In this document: positions 37,955 through 48,081 of the stretch, one piece after another
Layout of the letters: each line of letters begins with the position of its first letter
Position numbering within the stretch: position 1 is the first letter of the stretch
Assembly: GCF_001550095.1 (NCBI RefSeq)
Contig: NZ_LRUC01000020.1
Coordinates: 1 to 64,000 of the forward strand
DNA: 64,000 nucleotides
Direction: 5' to 3'
Source: Celeribacter ethanolicus
Lineage (GTDB): Bacteria > Pseudomonadota > Alphaproteobacteria > Rhodobacterales > Rhodobacteraceae
The notes under the pieces: model-generated
The model's database searches: none
Seen by the model: the letters and a program-made list of their open reading frames with translations, nothing else
What the model was told of the DNA's origin: nothing
Position numbers and translations under genes: made by a program

Positions 37955-38641
37955 TCAGCTCCCGAGTTTCCTGATCACATCCTCACGCAGATACTCCCAA
38001 AGCCCATTGTGATCCCAGCGCTCCCGGTTGTGAGTCAACCACTCGCGCAAGATGGGCTCCTCCTGTACCGTGCAGTCCCCATCGCGAAACTGGACCAGGA
38101 GTGCTGACACAAGATCCAGCCCTTTCGCAGACCGAGTTTCGTTTGGCTCACAAAGTTCCAATGCCTCAAGGAGCGCCTGCGTATCATATTCTGCAAGGAT
38201 CAAATCTTCATCCTGAGAAAGGAAGTACTCATCCTCATGTGCGATCCAATAGGCCAGCGCCTCCGGCGACACACCAGAATACGACACACTTGAGCCCCAC
38301 GTATCCTTCCCCCCACACCAGATACATGAAAACGGAATTTCCATACGCACGCTTTCGAGATGACCGGCAACCTCGTCCAGAAACCGTTCGTTCTCCCCCT
38401 TGCAATCCCTGCATGTCCACATCTGATGAACGGAATAAGCCGTTTGGGCCGTTTCCCGGGTTTTGAAAATATCCACCCCCTTGTCACGGACCCACCTGGC
38501 AATCCGCGCTTCTTCCATGCGGCGCATGTTAATCGCGTCGGAGCCCCGCCGTTTGGTCTCGGCGGAATCTCGTCTTATTTGCCTCCCGACATCGCGCTTT
38601 CTTCGCGCATAGTTTCGCAACTGAGAAAACAACGATCTCAA
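37955..38641 (-). CDS. Hypothetical protein with two CxxC pairs
   Basis: A 228-residue soluble protein, not recognised. The frame begins with TTG at 38641, which has a GGAAGG site eight bases before it. The N-terminus is strongly basic (about 8-33). CRDC (about 77-80) and CIWC (about 106-109) could form a zinc ribbon. The C-terminal half is acidic and helical. Base composition appears lower in GC than that of its neighbours, which hints at transfer. Confidence 0.6.
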   Translation of the reverse strand: MRSLFSQLRNYARRKRDVGRQIRRDSAETKRRGSDAINMRRMEEARIARWVRDKGVDIFKTRETAQTAYSVHQMWTCRDCKGENERFLDEVAGHLESVRMEIPFSCIWCGGKDTWGSSVSYSGVSPEALAYWIAHEDEYFLSQDEDLILAEYDTQALLEALELCEPNETRSAKGLDLVSALLVQFRDGDCTVQEEPILREWLTHNRERWDHNGLWEYLREDVIRKLGS

Positions 38642-38775
38642 AACACTTCACCTTCCAATACCTGCGGCATTACTGATTACATTGGCATGAAACCTGATCA
38701 AAGCCAAATCGTTGCATCGCGAACAGAGCCCTTTAAACTTGCACTAAATCTGTGTGCGGAAGGAGGAGAAAAACC

Positions 38776-39837
38776 ATGGATATTCTGACCCTTGTCGAGG
38801 GTATCGGGGAAAGCCCGACGACCGCTCTGTTCGGCCTGTTGACCGGGCTTATTTTCGGCGTCTCGGCGCAACGCTCACAGTTCTGCCTGCGCGCAGCCAC
38901 GGTCGAGTTTGCCCGAGGTCGCCTCGGCCCGAAGGTCGCCGTCTGGTTCCTCACGCTCTCCACCGCCATCGTCTGGGTGCAAGGCGCCCAGCTTATGGGC
39001 CTGTTCCGCGAAGCCGACGCCCGCGTCATGGCGGTGCCCGGGTCTTGGTCCGGGGCGATCATCGGCGGGCTGATGTTCGGCGCGGGTATGGTGATGTCGC
39101 GCGGCTGTTCGGGACGTTTGCTCGTGCTCGCCTCCACCGGCAATCTGCGCTCGGTCGTCTCGGGCCTGATCTTCGCCGTCACCGCCCAGATGAGCCTTCA
39201 TGGCATCCTCTCGCCTTATCGCGACCGGCTCGCCTCGCTCTCGATCACCGGGAGCGAAAACATCAATCTCCTGAACGCACTTCACCTTCCAAGCGGCTCC
39301 GGCCTAGCCCTCGGCCTCGCCTTTGCGGCCCTCGCGCTCTTTCTCGCCGTCAAAAACCAAATCGGGCCGAAAACATGGATTTTCGCCTCGGGCGTGGGCT
39401 TTGCGGTCGCGGTCGGCTGGTATCTCACATGGCAACTGGCGCAGGTCGCCTTCGATCCCGTGCCGGTCTCTTCGGTGACATTCTCCGGCCCCTCGGCCAA
39501 CACGCTGATGTTCTTTCTCAACCGCAACGCCGTTCTGGAATTTGACGTCGGCCTCGTTCCGGGCGTGGTGATCGGCGCTTTTGCCGCCTCGATGATCGCG
39601 GGTGAATTCCGCTGGCAAAGCTTCGATTCCGTCCCCGTCATGCGCCGCTCGATGATCGGGGCGGTGCTCATGGGCTTCGGCGCGATGCTGGCGGGCGGCT
39701 GCGCCATCGGCAATGGCGTCACCGGCAGTTCGGTCTTCGCCGCCACCGCCTGGCTCGCCCTGTTCTGCATGTGGATCGGCGCGATTGCCACAACGCTTTT
39801 GATAGACAAGCAAGCAGATCCAGCACTGGCCTGTTAA
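38776..39837 (+). CDS. YeeE/YedE-family thiosulfate-type transporter
   Basis: A 353-residue membrane protein with about nine or ten segments. The start at 38776 has a GGAGGAG site. Three conserved cysteines lie in RSQFCLRA, SRGCSGRL and AGGCAIGNG, the motif set of the TsuA-type thiosulfate channel, where Cys residues relay the ion. It is likely an importer of reduced sulfur. Confidence 0.85.
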   Translation: MDILTLVEGIGESPTTALFGLLTGLIFGVSAQRSQFCLRAATVEFARGRLGPKVAVWFLTLSTAIVWVQGAQLMGLFREADARVMAVPGSWSGAIIGGLMFGAGMVMSRGCSGRLLVLASTGNLRSVVSGLIFAVTAQMSLHGILSPYRDRLASLSITGSENINLLNALHLPSGSGLALGLAFAALALFLAVKNQIGPKTWIFASGVGFAVAVGWYLTWQLAQVAFDPVPVSSVTFSGPSANTLMFFLNRNAVLEFDVGLVPGVVIGAFAASMIAGEFRWQSFDSVPVMRRSMIGAVLMGFGAMLAGGCAIGNGVTGSSVFAATAWLALFCMWIGAIATTLLIDKQADPALAC

Positions 39838-39870
39838 ACTTTCTTTTGTCTAAAAATATCCCGGGGTGAG

Positions 39871-39911
39871 CTTGGCGCGGGGCACCCGTGCCAAGTGAGG
39901 GGCAGCGCCCC
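39871..39911. terminator. Two adjacent hairpins between the YeeE gene and priA
   Basis: Stem 1 is CTTGGCGCGGG (39871-39881) with CCCGTGCCAAG (39885-39895), one mismatch. Stem 2 is GGGGC (39899-39903) with GCCCC (39907-39911), then TTT. On the - strand the stems are followed by ATATTTTTAG. They probably terminate both convergent genes. Confidence 0.6.
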
Positions 39912-39913
39912 TT

Positions 39914-42106
39914 TCACCAGAACGATTGCGGATCAATATCAACCTGCAAACGCACATTGGCGGGCAGTTTCACCTGCCCGATCCACTCCGAAATCGCCAC
40001 CTGGATCGGCGCGCTTTTGTCGGCCTTGACCAAGAGCCGTATGCGATGCCGCCCGCGCACCCGCGCAATCGGCGCAGGTGCCGGGCCGAAAAGCTGGGCG
40101 TTTATCCGCTGCAAAGGCCCGGCAATGCGCGCCAGATGATTGGCAACATCGGAGACCACAGCCAAATCCGGCCCCGACAGGATAATCCCCGCCATCCGGC
40201 CATAGGGCGGCACGCCCGCCATCTTGCGTTCGGCGGCCTCGGCGCGCCAAAACCCTTCCTCATCGCCCGCGAGAATGGCCCGGATCACCGGATGCTCCGG
40301 CTGATAGGTCTGGAGCAAAGCCACGCCCTTTTTCTCCGACCGCCCCGCGCGCCCCGCCACCTGTCGCATCAGCTGAAACGTCCGCTCGGCGGCGCGCAGA
40401 TCGGAGCCTTGCAGTCCCAGATCGGCGTCGATCACGCCCACAAGCGTGAGGTTCGGAAAATTGTGCCCTTTGGCGACCAATTGCGTGCCGATGATGATAT
40501 CCGTGTCGCCCTCGGCAATCAGCCGGATTTGTTCCTTCAAAGCCCGCGCCGAGGCAAAGAGGTCCGACGACAGCACCGCGCATTTCGCCTCCGGAAACCG
40601 CTCCGCCACCTCTTCCGCCAGCCGTTCCACGCCGGGCCCGACGGGGGCAAGACGCCCTTCGACGCCACAGGAGGGGCAGGCCTCCGGCATCGGTTTTGTT
40701 TCGCCGCATTGGTGGCACACGAGGCGTTTGAGGAACCGGTGCTCGACCATCCGCGCATCGCAATGGTCGCATTGGATTTGATAGCCACAGGCCCGGCAAA
40801 TCGTCACCGGCGCATAGCCGCGACGGTTGAGAAACAGGAGCGACTGCTCGCCCTTCTCCATCCGCTTGCGCACCGAGCCGACCAGCGCGTCAGAAATAAA
40901 CCGCGTCGCCGGAAGTTTCTCGCTCCGCATGTCGATCGCGTGCATATCGGGCATCACGGCGGGGCCATAGCGGCTCTCCAAATCGAGGCGCTTGTACTTC
41001 CCGGCCTCGACATTCGCCCATGTTTCCAGCGAGGGCGTCGCAGAAGCCAGAACCACCGCCGCCGAACAGAGCGACGCACGCAAAACCGCCATGTCGCGGG
41101 CGTTGTAATGCACCCCGTCTTCTTGCTTGTAGGAGCCGTCATGCTCCTCATCGACGACGATCAGCCCGAGGTTCTGAAACGGCAGGTAAAGCGCAGAGCG
41201 CGCCCCGATCACCACCTGCGCACCGCCTTGGCCGACCATTTTCCAAACCCGGCGACGTTCGGTCATGGTCACGCCCGAATGCCATTCGGCGGGGCGTGCG
41301 CCAAAGCGTTCCTCGAAGCGGGTCAGAAAGGCGGAGGTCAGCGCGATCTCCGGCAAAAGCACCAAAGCCTGACGCCCATGGCGCAGACATTCGGCGACGG
41401 CTTCGAGATAGACTTCGGTCTTGCCGGAGCCGGTGACGCCTTTGAGAAGCGTCGTGGAATAGTGTTCAGCGGCCACTGAGTCGCGGAGCGCAGCGGCGGC
41501 TTCCGATTGCGCCTCGGTCAGGTCTTTGCCGGGGGCCTCCGCATCGAGACGGCGATAGGGCAGATCGCGCGGCGTGTCCTCTTCGAGGATCGCGCCCGAG
41601 GGCAGAAGCCCCTTGATCACCGACGTCGTCACATCCGCCGCATCCGCCAGTTCCTTGAGCGTAAAGGCCAGCCCGCCGTATTCTTCCAAAGTGTCCAGAA
41701 CCTTGCGCCGCGCGTCGGTCTCGCGCGGCGGGCGGCCCTCGCCCCGCCGGTACACCTTGCGCATCGACGGCGGGTTCATCAGCCCCGGCGCACGGGTCGC
41801 CAGCCGCAGCATGGCGGGCATGGGCGTCAACGTGTAAGCCGCGACTTTCTCTAGGAAAAGCCGCATTTCTTCGCGCATGGGCGCAACATCGAGAACGGTC
41901 GAGACAGAGCGCGCCTTGGAGAGATCGAAGCCCCCCGCCCCCGCCCCCCAGACACAGCCCAAAACCTTGCGCGGCCCCAAAGGCACTTCGACATAGGCGC
42001 CAAGCTCGACCCCGCCCTCGGGCGCTTTGTAATCCAGCGTCCGATCCAAGGGTTCGGTGGTCAGCACGGCGACAAGCGCGCCTTCGGGGAAGAAATCGTC
42101 ATTCAT
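39914..42106 (-). CDS. priA: Primosomal replication helicase PriA
   Basis: A 730-residue replication restart helicase. Walker A is LKGVTGSGKTEVYLEA (about 213-228), Walker B is VDEEHDGSYKQ, and the zinc cluster is CRACGYQIQCDHC...CHQCG...CPSCG (about 410-455). Motifs V/VI include GTQLVAKGHNFPNL. The start at 42106 gives MNDDFFPEGALVAVL; the site is weak. Confidence 0.94.
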   Translation of the reverse strand: MNDDFFPEGALVAVLTTEPLDRTLDYKAPEGGVELGAYVEVPLGPRKVLGCVWGAGAGGFDLSKARSVSTVLDVAPMREEMRLFLEKVAAYTLTPMPAMLRLATRAPGLMNPPSMRKVYRRGEGRPPRETDARRKVLDTLEEYGGLAFTLKELADAADVTTSVIKGLLPSGAILEEDTPRDLPYRRLDAEAPGKDLTEAQSEAAAALRDSVAAEHYSTTLLKGVTGSGKTEVYLEAVAECLRHGRQALVLLPEIALTSAFLTRFEERFGARPAEWHSGVTMTERRRVWKMVGQGGAQVVIGARSALYLPFQNLGLIVVDEEHDGSYKQEDGVHYNARDMAVLRASLCSAAVVLASATPSLETWANVEAGKYKRLDLESRYGPAVMPDMHAIDMRSEKLPATRFISDALVGSVRKRMEKGEQSLLFLNRRGYAPVTICRACGYQIQCDHCDARMVEHRFLKRLVCHQCGETKPMPEACPSCGVEGRLAPVGPGVERLAEEVAERFPEAKCAVLSSDLFASARALKEQIRLIAEGDTDIIIGTQLVAKGHNFPNLTLVGVIDADLGLQGSDLRAAERTFQLMRQVAGRAGRSEKKGVALLQTYQPEHPVIRAILAGDEEGFWRAEAAERKMAGVPPYGRMAGIILSGPDLAVVSDVANHLARIAGPLQRINAQLFGPAPAPIARVRGRHRIRLLVKADKSAPIQVAISEWIGQVKLPANVRLQVDIDPQSFW

Positions 42107-42225
42107 GGCCCAGAGATAGGAGGTTTGCACCTGGCAAGCCAGCCCCCGCAAGCTCACACCCCCTTTCTCTGTGAACCACATTGCACTATGAACGCGCTAA
42201 CAGTTTGGCGAAAGGAGAAGCGCCC

Positions 42226-42879
42226 ATGAAATTCTTTGTCGATACCGCTGATGTCGATGCGATCCGCGAGCTCAACGATCTGGGCTTTGTCGATGGCGTC
42301 ACCACCAACCCGTCGCTGATCAAGAAATCCGGCCGTGACATCCTCGAAGTCACCAAAGAGATCTGCGACATGGTGGACGGCCCCGTCTCCGCCGAAGTCG
42401 TGGCGCTCGATTACGACAGCATGGTCATCGAAGGCCGCAAGCTTGCGACCATCGCCGACAACGTGGTGATCAAACTTCCGCTGACGCTCGACGGCCTGAA
42501 AGCCTGCAAGACGCTCTCCGGCGAAGGTCACCAGATCAACGTCACGCTCTGCTTCTCCGTCAATCAGGCGATCCTCGCGGCCAAAGCCGGTGCGACCTTC
42601 ATCTCCCCCTTCGTCGGTCGTCTCGACGACATCAACCTCGACGGGCTGGAGTTGATCGAGGACATCCGCACGGTTTACGACAATTACGGGTTTGAGACCG
42701 AAATTCTCGCCGCTTCGATCCGCAGCGTGAATCACATTTCCGATTGTGCGAAAATCGGCGCCGATGTGATCACCGCGCCGCCCGCCGTGATCAAGGCCAT
42801 GGCGAACCACGTTCTCACCGACAAGGGTCTGGCGCAGTTCGTGAAAGACGCCGAAGACGCCGGGATCAAGATCGTCTGA
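42226..42879 (+). CDS. tal: Transaldolase, TalC/Fsa-type
   Basis: A 217-residue short transaldolase of the pentose phosphate pathway. The [15 protein letters not shown] start, the TTNPSLI motif and the Schiff-base lysine in NVVIKLPLT (about Lys86) are present. The start at 42226 has an AAAGGAG site. It ends before a terminator. Confidence 0.94.
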   Translation: MKFFVDTADVDAIRELNDLGFVDGVTTNPSLIKKSGRDILEVTKEICDMVDGPVSAEVVALDYDSMVIEGRKLATIADNVVIKLPLTLDGLKACKTLSGEGHQINVTLCFSVNQAILAAKAGATFISPFVGRLDDINLDGLELIEDIRTVYDNYGFETEILAASIRSVNHISDCAKIGADVITAPPAVIKAMANHVLTDKGLAQFVKDAEDAGIKIV

Positions 42880-42904
42880 TCCGATCCGCTCAGAAAAATC
42901 AAAG

Positions 42905-42937
42905 AGTCCCCCGCGCCACAGGTTCGGGGGATTTTTT
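42905..42937 (+). terminator. Terminator after tal
   Basis: A 7-bp GC stem, TCCCCCG near 42907 with CGGGGGA near 42925-42931, is followed by TTTTTT. Confidence 0.87.
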
Positions 42938-43057
42938 ATGCCTGACGCGAGGACGGCCCCGCCTGCGGCCACAAACAATTGCGCCCGCCCCCGGTTTTCG
43001 GGCATAGTCGAAACAACGACCGGAAAACCGGCGGATCGAGACAGTAGACGAGGCACC

Positions 43058-43774
43058 ATGAGTACCCAGCTTCCCCGGGCGATCACGCCCTTGGCCGATG
43101 AATTGCGCGAAAAGATCATCTCCGACCCGGATATGGTGCTCGAAGATCTGGACGTGATGCGCGCCCTGATCGCCGCCAATGAGCGCGGCACCGGAGCCAA
43201 TGTGGTCGATCTGCGCGGGCTGGCGATGGAGCGGCTCGAAGAGCGGCTTGGGCGGCTCGAGGACACCCATCGCGGCGTGATCGCCGCCGCCTATGAGAAC
43301 CTCGCCGGGACCAATCAGATTCACCGCGCCGTGTTGCAGCTTTTGCAACCGACGCAATTCACCGAATTCCTCAACGCGCTCTCAGGCGAGGTGGCCCAGA
43401 CGCTGAGGATCGACAGCGTGAAACTTCTGCTCGAAACCAAGGTGACCGAGGAAGAGCCCGCCATTCATAAACTCGGCAAGGTACTACTGACCGCCGAGCC
43501 CGGTTTCATCGAGACCTATATCACCTATGGCCGCAATGTGCCCGTGCGCCCCGTCACCCTGCGGCAGGTCTCGCCCGAGGCCGATCTGATCCACGGTGAC
43601 GGCTTCGTCCATTCCGAAGCGCTGATGACGCTCGATCTCGGCCCCGGGCGTCTGCCCGGCCTGCTCATCTTCGGCGCGGAGGACCCGCATATGTTCCGCC
43701 CGACGCAGGGCACCGATCTTCTGGCCTTCTTCGCCGGTGTGTTCGAGCGGATGATGCGCCGTTACCTCGGATGA
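43058..43774 (+). CDS. DUF484 family protein
   Basis: A 238-residue protein of the DUF484 (GAF-like) family, commonly located before xerC. The start at 43058 follows GAGGCA. The central part (about 80-130) has a helix then the GAF-like fold. The last bases overlap xerC by four (ATGA), so the two are coupled. Confidence 0.83.
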   Translation: MSTQLPRAITPLADELREKIISDPDMVLEDLDVMRALIAANERGTGANVVDLRGLAMERLEERLGRLEDTHRGVIAAAYENLAGTNQIHRAVLQLLQPTQFTEFLNALSGEVAQTLRIDSVKLLLETKVTEEEPAIHKLGKVLLTAEPGFIETYITYGRNVPVRPVTLRQVSPEADLIHGDGFVHSEALMTLDLGPGRLPGLLIFGAEDPHMFRPTQGTDLLAFFAGVFERMMRRYLG

Positions 43775-44703
43775 GCCTCGCGATTTCAGACGGCTTGCGG
43801 GATCGGCTTTCGAGCTGGCTCGATCACGAGCGAGCGCTGAAATCCGCCTCGGAGCACACGATCACCGCCTACGCGCGCGATGTCTCCGGCTGGCTGTCGT
43901 TTCTGGCCGGGCATGAGGGCGGCACCTTCGGCGTGGCCCAGATCGCCCGGCTCAGGATCACCGACATGCGGGCCTGGATGGCGCATGAGCGCAGCCGGGG
44001 CGTGGCGCCGCGCTCGCTGGCGCGGTCCTTGTCTGCGGTCAAGACTTTCACTCGCTGGCTGGCCGAACGCGACGGGTTCGATCCGACCGCGATCCTGTCC
44101 ACCCGCTCGCCGAAATTCCAAAAGAAACTGCCACGCCCGCTGTCTCCGGATGCCGCCCGCGATATGCTGGCGACGGTCGAGATGCAGCATGACGAGCCAT
44201 GGATCGCGGCGCGCGACGTGGCCGTGGTGACGCTGCTCTATGGCTGCGGGTTGCGGATTTCAGAGGCTCTGTCGCTGACCGGGAATGCCCTGCCTTTGGG
44301 CGAGGTGATCCGCATCGTCGGCAAGGGCGACAAGGAGCGGATCGTGCCGGTCCTGCCCGCCGCGCGCCGTGCGGTAGCCGAGTATGTCCGGCTTTGCCCC
44401 TATGAGATGACGCCCGACGCCCCGCTGTTTCGCGGCAAACGCGGCGGCGGGCTCAATCCCCGGCTGATCGCCAAGGTGACGGAAGCCGCGCGCATGCAAC
44501 TCGGCCTTCCCGCCTCCGTCACGCCCCACGCCATGCGCCACTCCTTTGCAACGCACCTCTTGAATGCGGGCGGCGATCTGCGGGCCATTCAGGAGCTTTT
44601 GGGCCATGCCTCTCTGTCGACGACGCAGGCCTATACGGCGGTCGATGGGGCGCGTCTGCTCGAAGTTTACGATGCCGCCCATCCGCGCGCGAAAAAGGCG
44701 TGA
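43771..44703 (+). CDS. xerC: Tyrosine recombinase XerC
   Basis: A 310-residue site-specific recombinase that resolves chromosome dimers at dif with XerD. The catalytic residues are Arg162 (GCGLRISEAL), Lys185 (GKGDKER), His253 and Arg256 (HAMRHSFATHLL), His279 (LGHASL) and Tyr288 (TTQAYTAVD). All are present. Confidence 0.92.
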   Translation: MSLAISDGLRDRLSSWLDHERALKSASEHTITAYARDVSGWLSFLAGHEGGTFGVAQIARLRITDMRAWMAHERSRGVAPRSLARSLSAVKTFTRWLAERDGFDPTAILSTRSPKFQKKLPRPLSPDAARDMLATVEMQHDEPWIAARDVAVVTLLYGCGLRISEALSLTGNALPLGEVIRIVGKGDKERIVPVLPAARRAVAEYVRLCPYEMTPDAPLFRGKRGGGLNPRLIAKVTEAARMQLGLPASVTPHAMRHSFATHLLNAGGDLRAIQELLGHASLSTTQAYTAVDGARLLEVYDAAHPRAKKA

Positions 44704-44780
44704 CGCTTTAATCCTCCTCACCTTTTGTTCACCTCTCTCTGCCTATGCTGAGCTAAGATCAGGGGAAAACGGGGAATGAC

Positions 44781-44975
44781 ATGTCAGAGACTGACACGGG
44801 ACCGGAGGGTGAGCGACCGAAACTGCAAGAGGTCGCAACCGTCACACGCATCACTCAGGAAGATTTCCTTGCGCAACTCGCGCAGATCGTCGCGCTTTAC
44901 GATCAGGACGGCGATGGCGTTCTGACCGATGAAGAATGGAAATGGGTGGAGGACGCGTTCCGCGACGCAGGGTGA
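44781..44975 (+). CDS. Small EF-hand calcium-binding protein
   Basis: A 64-residue protein with one EF-hand loop, DQDGDGVLTDEE (about 43-54), between helices. There is no signal peptide. The start is the ATG at 44781 with a GGGGAA site. A partner is needed to form a paired EF-hand; a dimer is possible. Confidence 0.65.
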   Translation: MSETDTGPEGERPKLQEVATVTRITQEDFLAQLAQIVALYDQDGDGVLTDEEWKWVEDAFRDAG

Positions 44976-45012
44976 AAAGTCAGGCACCTCCCTCGAAGGG
45001 CGAGAAATGAAA

Positions 45013-45035
45013 AAACGGGGCCGAAAGCCCCGTTT
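45013..45035. terminator. Bidirectional terminator between the EF-hand gene and ileS
   Basis: A 9-bp stem, AAACGGGGC (45013-45021) with GCCCCGTTT (45027-45035), has a CGAAA loop and A/T tracts. It serves both convergent genes. Confidence 0.85.
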
Positions 45036-45077
45036 CAGTGTGTTCGATACTGGCCGCGCGCCTGAAACGCGTGACGT

Positions 45078-48014
45078 TTAGCCAAGCGCCTCGTCGCAGC
45101 GCCCGCAGACACCCGCGTGACCATGGGTGCCCACATCCGGCAGGATTTTCCAGCAACGCTGACATTTCTGCCCTTCGGCCTTCTCGAAAACGACGCCGAT
45201 CCCCTCGACCTCGCCTTCGAGGCGGAAGGCCTCGTTCGGCGCCGGATCGCCCGTGAGCGTGATCCCGGAGGTGATGCAGAGATCGTCAAAGTCGATGGAT
45301 TTCAGCGCCGCCAGAAGCGCCTGATCCTCGACATGCACCGTCGGTGCGGCTTCGAGAGACGCGCCGATCACCTTGTCACGACGCTGCACTTCGAGGGCGG
45401 CGGTCACGACGCGGCGTGCCTTGCGGATACCGGCCCATTTCGAGGCCAGAGCCCCATCAAGCCAGCCCGGCGCGGCCTCGGGGAAGTCCACGAGATGCAC
45501 GGAGCTTTCGTCCCCCGGGAAGCGTTCCAGCCAGACTTCCTCCATCGTGAACACGAGGATCGGAGCGAGCCAGGTGGTCAAACGGTGGAACAGGATGTCC
45601 AGCACGGTCAGCGCCGCGCGACGACGATCCGTGTCCCCGTCGCAATAGAGCACGTCCTTACGGATGTCGAAATAGAAGGAGGACAGATCGACGGTCGCAA
45701 AGTTGAACACCGCCTGCCAGACGCCGGAGAAATCGAAGGTTTCGTAGCCCTCGCGCACCGTGGTGTCCAACTCGGCCAGACGATGCAGCACCCAGCGCTC
45801 CAGCTCCGGCATGTCGCGACAATGCATCCGGTCGGCTTCATCGAAGTCTCCGAGCGAGCCGAGGATAAAGCGCATGGTGTTGCGCAGACGACGGTAGCTG
45901 TCCGCCACGCCTTTTAGGATTTCCGGCCCGATCCGCTGATCGGCGGTGTAATCCGTCTGCGCCACCCAAAGCCGCAGGATGTCAGCGCCGTATTGTTTGA
46001 CGATCTGCTCCGGCACGATGGTATTGCCGAGAGATTTGGACATTTTCATGCCCTTCTCATCCAGCGTAAACCCATGCGTCACAACGTTTTTATAGGGCGC
46101 ACGGCCTTTGGTGCCGCAGGCCTGCAAGAGAGACGAATGGAACCAGCCGCGGTGTTGGTCGGTGCCTTCGAGGTACACGTCGGCGATGCCATCAGGCGTG
46201 CCGTCCTCGCGGTCGCGCAGCACGAAAGCATGCGTTGAACCCGAGTCGAACCACACGTCCAACACGTCGAAAACCTGTTCATACTCATCCGGGTTCACGA
46301 CATTGCCGAGCACGCGCTCCTTGAAGCCCTCTTCGTACCAGACATCCGCGCCTTTTTCCTCGAAAGCGGCGGAGATGCGGGCGTTGACCTCGTCATTGCG
46401 CAGAAGGAACCCGTCCTCGGTCGGCAACAGACCTTTCTTGGTGAAGCAGGTCAGCGGCACACCCCAGGCACGTTGACGCGAGAGCACCCAGTCCGGGCGG
46501 TTCTCGATCATCGAGTACAAGCGGTTGCGCCCGGTCTGCGGCGTCCATTTCACCAGTTGGTCGATGGAGGTTAGCGCGCGGGTCCGGATCGTATCGCCAT
46601 AGGTGTCCATACCGTCATCGAGTTTACGGTCGACCGCGACAAACCATTGCGGCGTGTTGCGGAAGATCACCGGGGCTTTCGAACGCCACGAATGCGGGTA
46701 GCTGTGCTTGATCTTACCGCGCGCCATGAGACCACCCACTTCGGTCAGCTTGGCGATCACGGCGGCGTTGGCATCGCCCTCCCAATCGCCTTTCTTCGGC
46801 TTGTCGCGCAGGATGCGCTTGCCGCCGAAGAAGGGCAGATCTTCGCGGAAGCTGCCGTCGTCCATGACGTTATAGGTGATCACCTGCTCGAGCATGCCGA
46901 GATCGCGGTAGAGCTCGAATTCTTCCATCCCGTGCGACGGCGCACAGTGCACAAAGCCGGTGCCCTCGTCATCGGTGACAAAGGGCGCAGCGCGGAAGTC
47001 GCGCAACCCGTCCCATTCGCCATTGCTGCCCTCGGCCCCTGCGAGGGGGTGCAACAGCGACAGGCCTTCGAACTCAGAGGTCGGCACATCGCGCACGCGG
47101 GTCCATTGATCCTCGGCGAGGCGCGCCTTGGCAAAGCATTGCGCCGCGAGTTTATCGGCGAGGACATATTTCTCCCCGACCTTGAGCCAGCATTCGTCCG
47201 GCGTGCCCGTCACCTCATAGAGGCCGTAGTTGTAATCGGCACCGTAGACCACCGCCTTGTTCGACGGGATGGTCCAGGGCGTGGTGGTCCAGATCACGAC
47301 ATAGGCGCCCTGAAGGTCCGCACCCTCATTGGCGACGGCGAACTTCACCCAGATCGTCGGGCTTTCCTTGTCGTGATATTCGACCTCGGCCTCGGCCAAT
47401 GCAGTCTCTTCGACCGGCGACCACATCACGGGTTTGGAGCCTTGGTACAACGTGCCGTTCATCAGGAATTTCATGAACTCCTCGGCGATCACCGCCTCGG
47501 CATGGAAATTCATCGTCAGGTAGGGATCGTCCCACTTGCCGTAGACACCCAGCCGTTTGAATTCCTCGCGCTGGACGTTCACCCATTCATCGGCAAAGGC
47601 GCGGCATTCCTGGCGGAAATCCACCACCGGGACCTCGTCCTTGTTCTTGCCCTTTTCGCGATATTTCTCTTCGATCTTCCATTCGATCGGAAGGCCGTGA
47701 CAATCCCAACCCGGCACGTAACGCGCGTCAAACCCCATCATCTGATGCGAGCGCGTGATGATGTCCTTGATCGTCTTGTTCAGCGCGTGGCCGATGTGCA
47801 GATGCCCGTTGGCGTAGGGAGGGCCATCGTGCAGCACGAAGGATGGGCGACCGTCCGCCTTACCCTTGGCGCGAAGCGTCTCATAGACGTCGATCTTGGC
47901 CCAACGTTCCAGCCAGCCCGGCTCGCGGTTCGGCAGGCCCGCGCGCATCGGGAAATCGGTTTTCGGCAGATTGAGCGTGTCTTTATACTCGGGTGTGGTC
48001 GTCTCGGAACACAT
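45078..48014 (-). CDS. ileS: Isoleucyl-tRNA synthetase
   Basis: A 978-residue class I synthetase that charges tRNA-Ile and edits valine. HIGH is at 73-76 (ANGHLHIGHA), the editing domain covers about 200-400 (VIWTTTPWTIPSNKA), and KMSKSLGN follows. The C-terminal zinc motif is CQRCWK...CGRC. It starts at 48014 with AAGGAC. The upstream region encodes an Ile-rich leader peptide with alternative hairpins, so the gene is probably controlled by charged tRNA-Ile. Confidence 0.97.
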   Translation of the reverse strand: MCSETTTPEYKDTLNLPKTDFPMRAGLPNREPGWLERWAKIDVYETLRAKGKADGRPSFVLHDGPPYANGHLHIGHALNKTIKDIITRSHQMMGFDARYVPGWDCHGLPIEWKIEEKYREKGKNKDEVPVVDFRQECRAFADEWVNVQREEFKRLGVYGKWDDPYLTMNFHAEAVIAEEFMKFLMNGTLYQGSKPVMWSPVEETALAEAEVEYHDKESPTIWVKFAVANEGADLQGAYVVIWTTTPWTIPSNKAVVYGADYNYGLYEVTGTPDECWLKVGEKYVLADKLAAQCFAKARLAEDQWTRVRDVPTSEFEGLSLLHPLAGAEGSNGEWDGLRDFRAAPFVTDDEGTGFVHCAPSHGMEEFELYRDLGMLEQVITYNVMDDGSFREDLPFFGGKRILRDKPKKGDWEGDANAAVIAKLTEVGGLMARGKIKHSYPHSWRSKAPVIFRNTPQWFVAVDRKLDDGMDTYGDTIRTRALTSIDQLVKWTPQTGRNRLYSMIENRPDWVLSRQRAWGVPLTCFTKKGLLPTEDGFLLRNDEVNARISAAFEEKGADVWYEEGFKERVLGNVVNPDEYEQVFDVLDVWFDSGSTHAFVLRDREDGTPDGIADVYLEGTDQHRGWFHSSLLQACGTKGRAPYKNVVTHGFTLDEKGMKMSKSLGNTIVPEQIVKQYGADILRLWVAQTDYTADQRIGPEILKGVADSYRRLRNTMRFILGSLGDFDEADRMHCRDMPELERWVLHRLAELDTTVREGYETFDFSGVWQAVFNFATVDLSSFYFDIRKDVLYCDGDTDRRRAALTVLDILFHRLTTWLAPILVFTMEEVWLERFPGDESSVHLVDFPEAAPGWLDGALASKWAGIRKARRVVTAALEVQRRDKVIGASLEAAPTVHVEDQALLAALKSIDFDDLCITSGITLTGDPAPNEAFRLEGEVEGIGVVFEKAEGQKCQRCWKILPDVGTHGHAGVCGRCDEALG

Positions 48015-48050
48015 GTTTTTGTCCTTGGGAGGAATGGTCGGAAAATTCGA

Positions 48051-48081
48051 GGGCGGCGCGGGTCTCCATACGCCTTGTCCC
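48051..48081 (-). promoter_or_regulatory. Weak terminator-like hairpin of the ileS leader
   Basis: On the - strand GGGACAAGGCG pairs with CGCCGCCC (GGG with CCC, GGCG with CGCC, internal loop), and a TTTT tract begins five bases later (48042-48045). It uses the same GGG as the upstream hairpin, so only one of the two can form. The terminator strength is uncertain. Confidence 0.4.
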
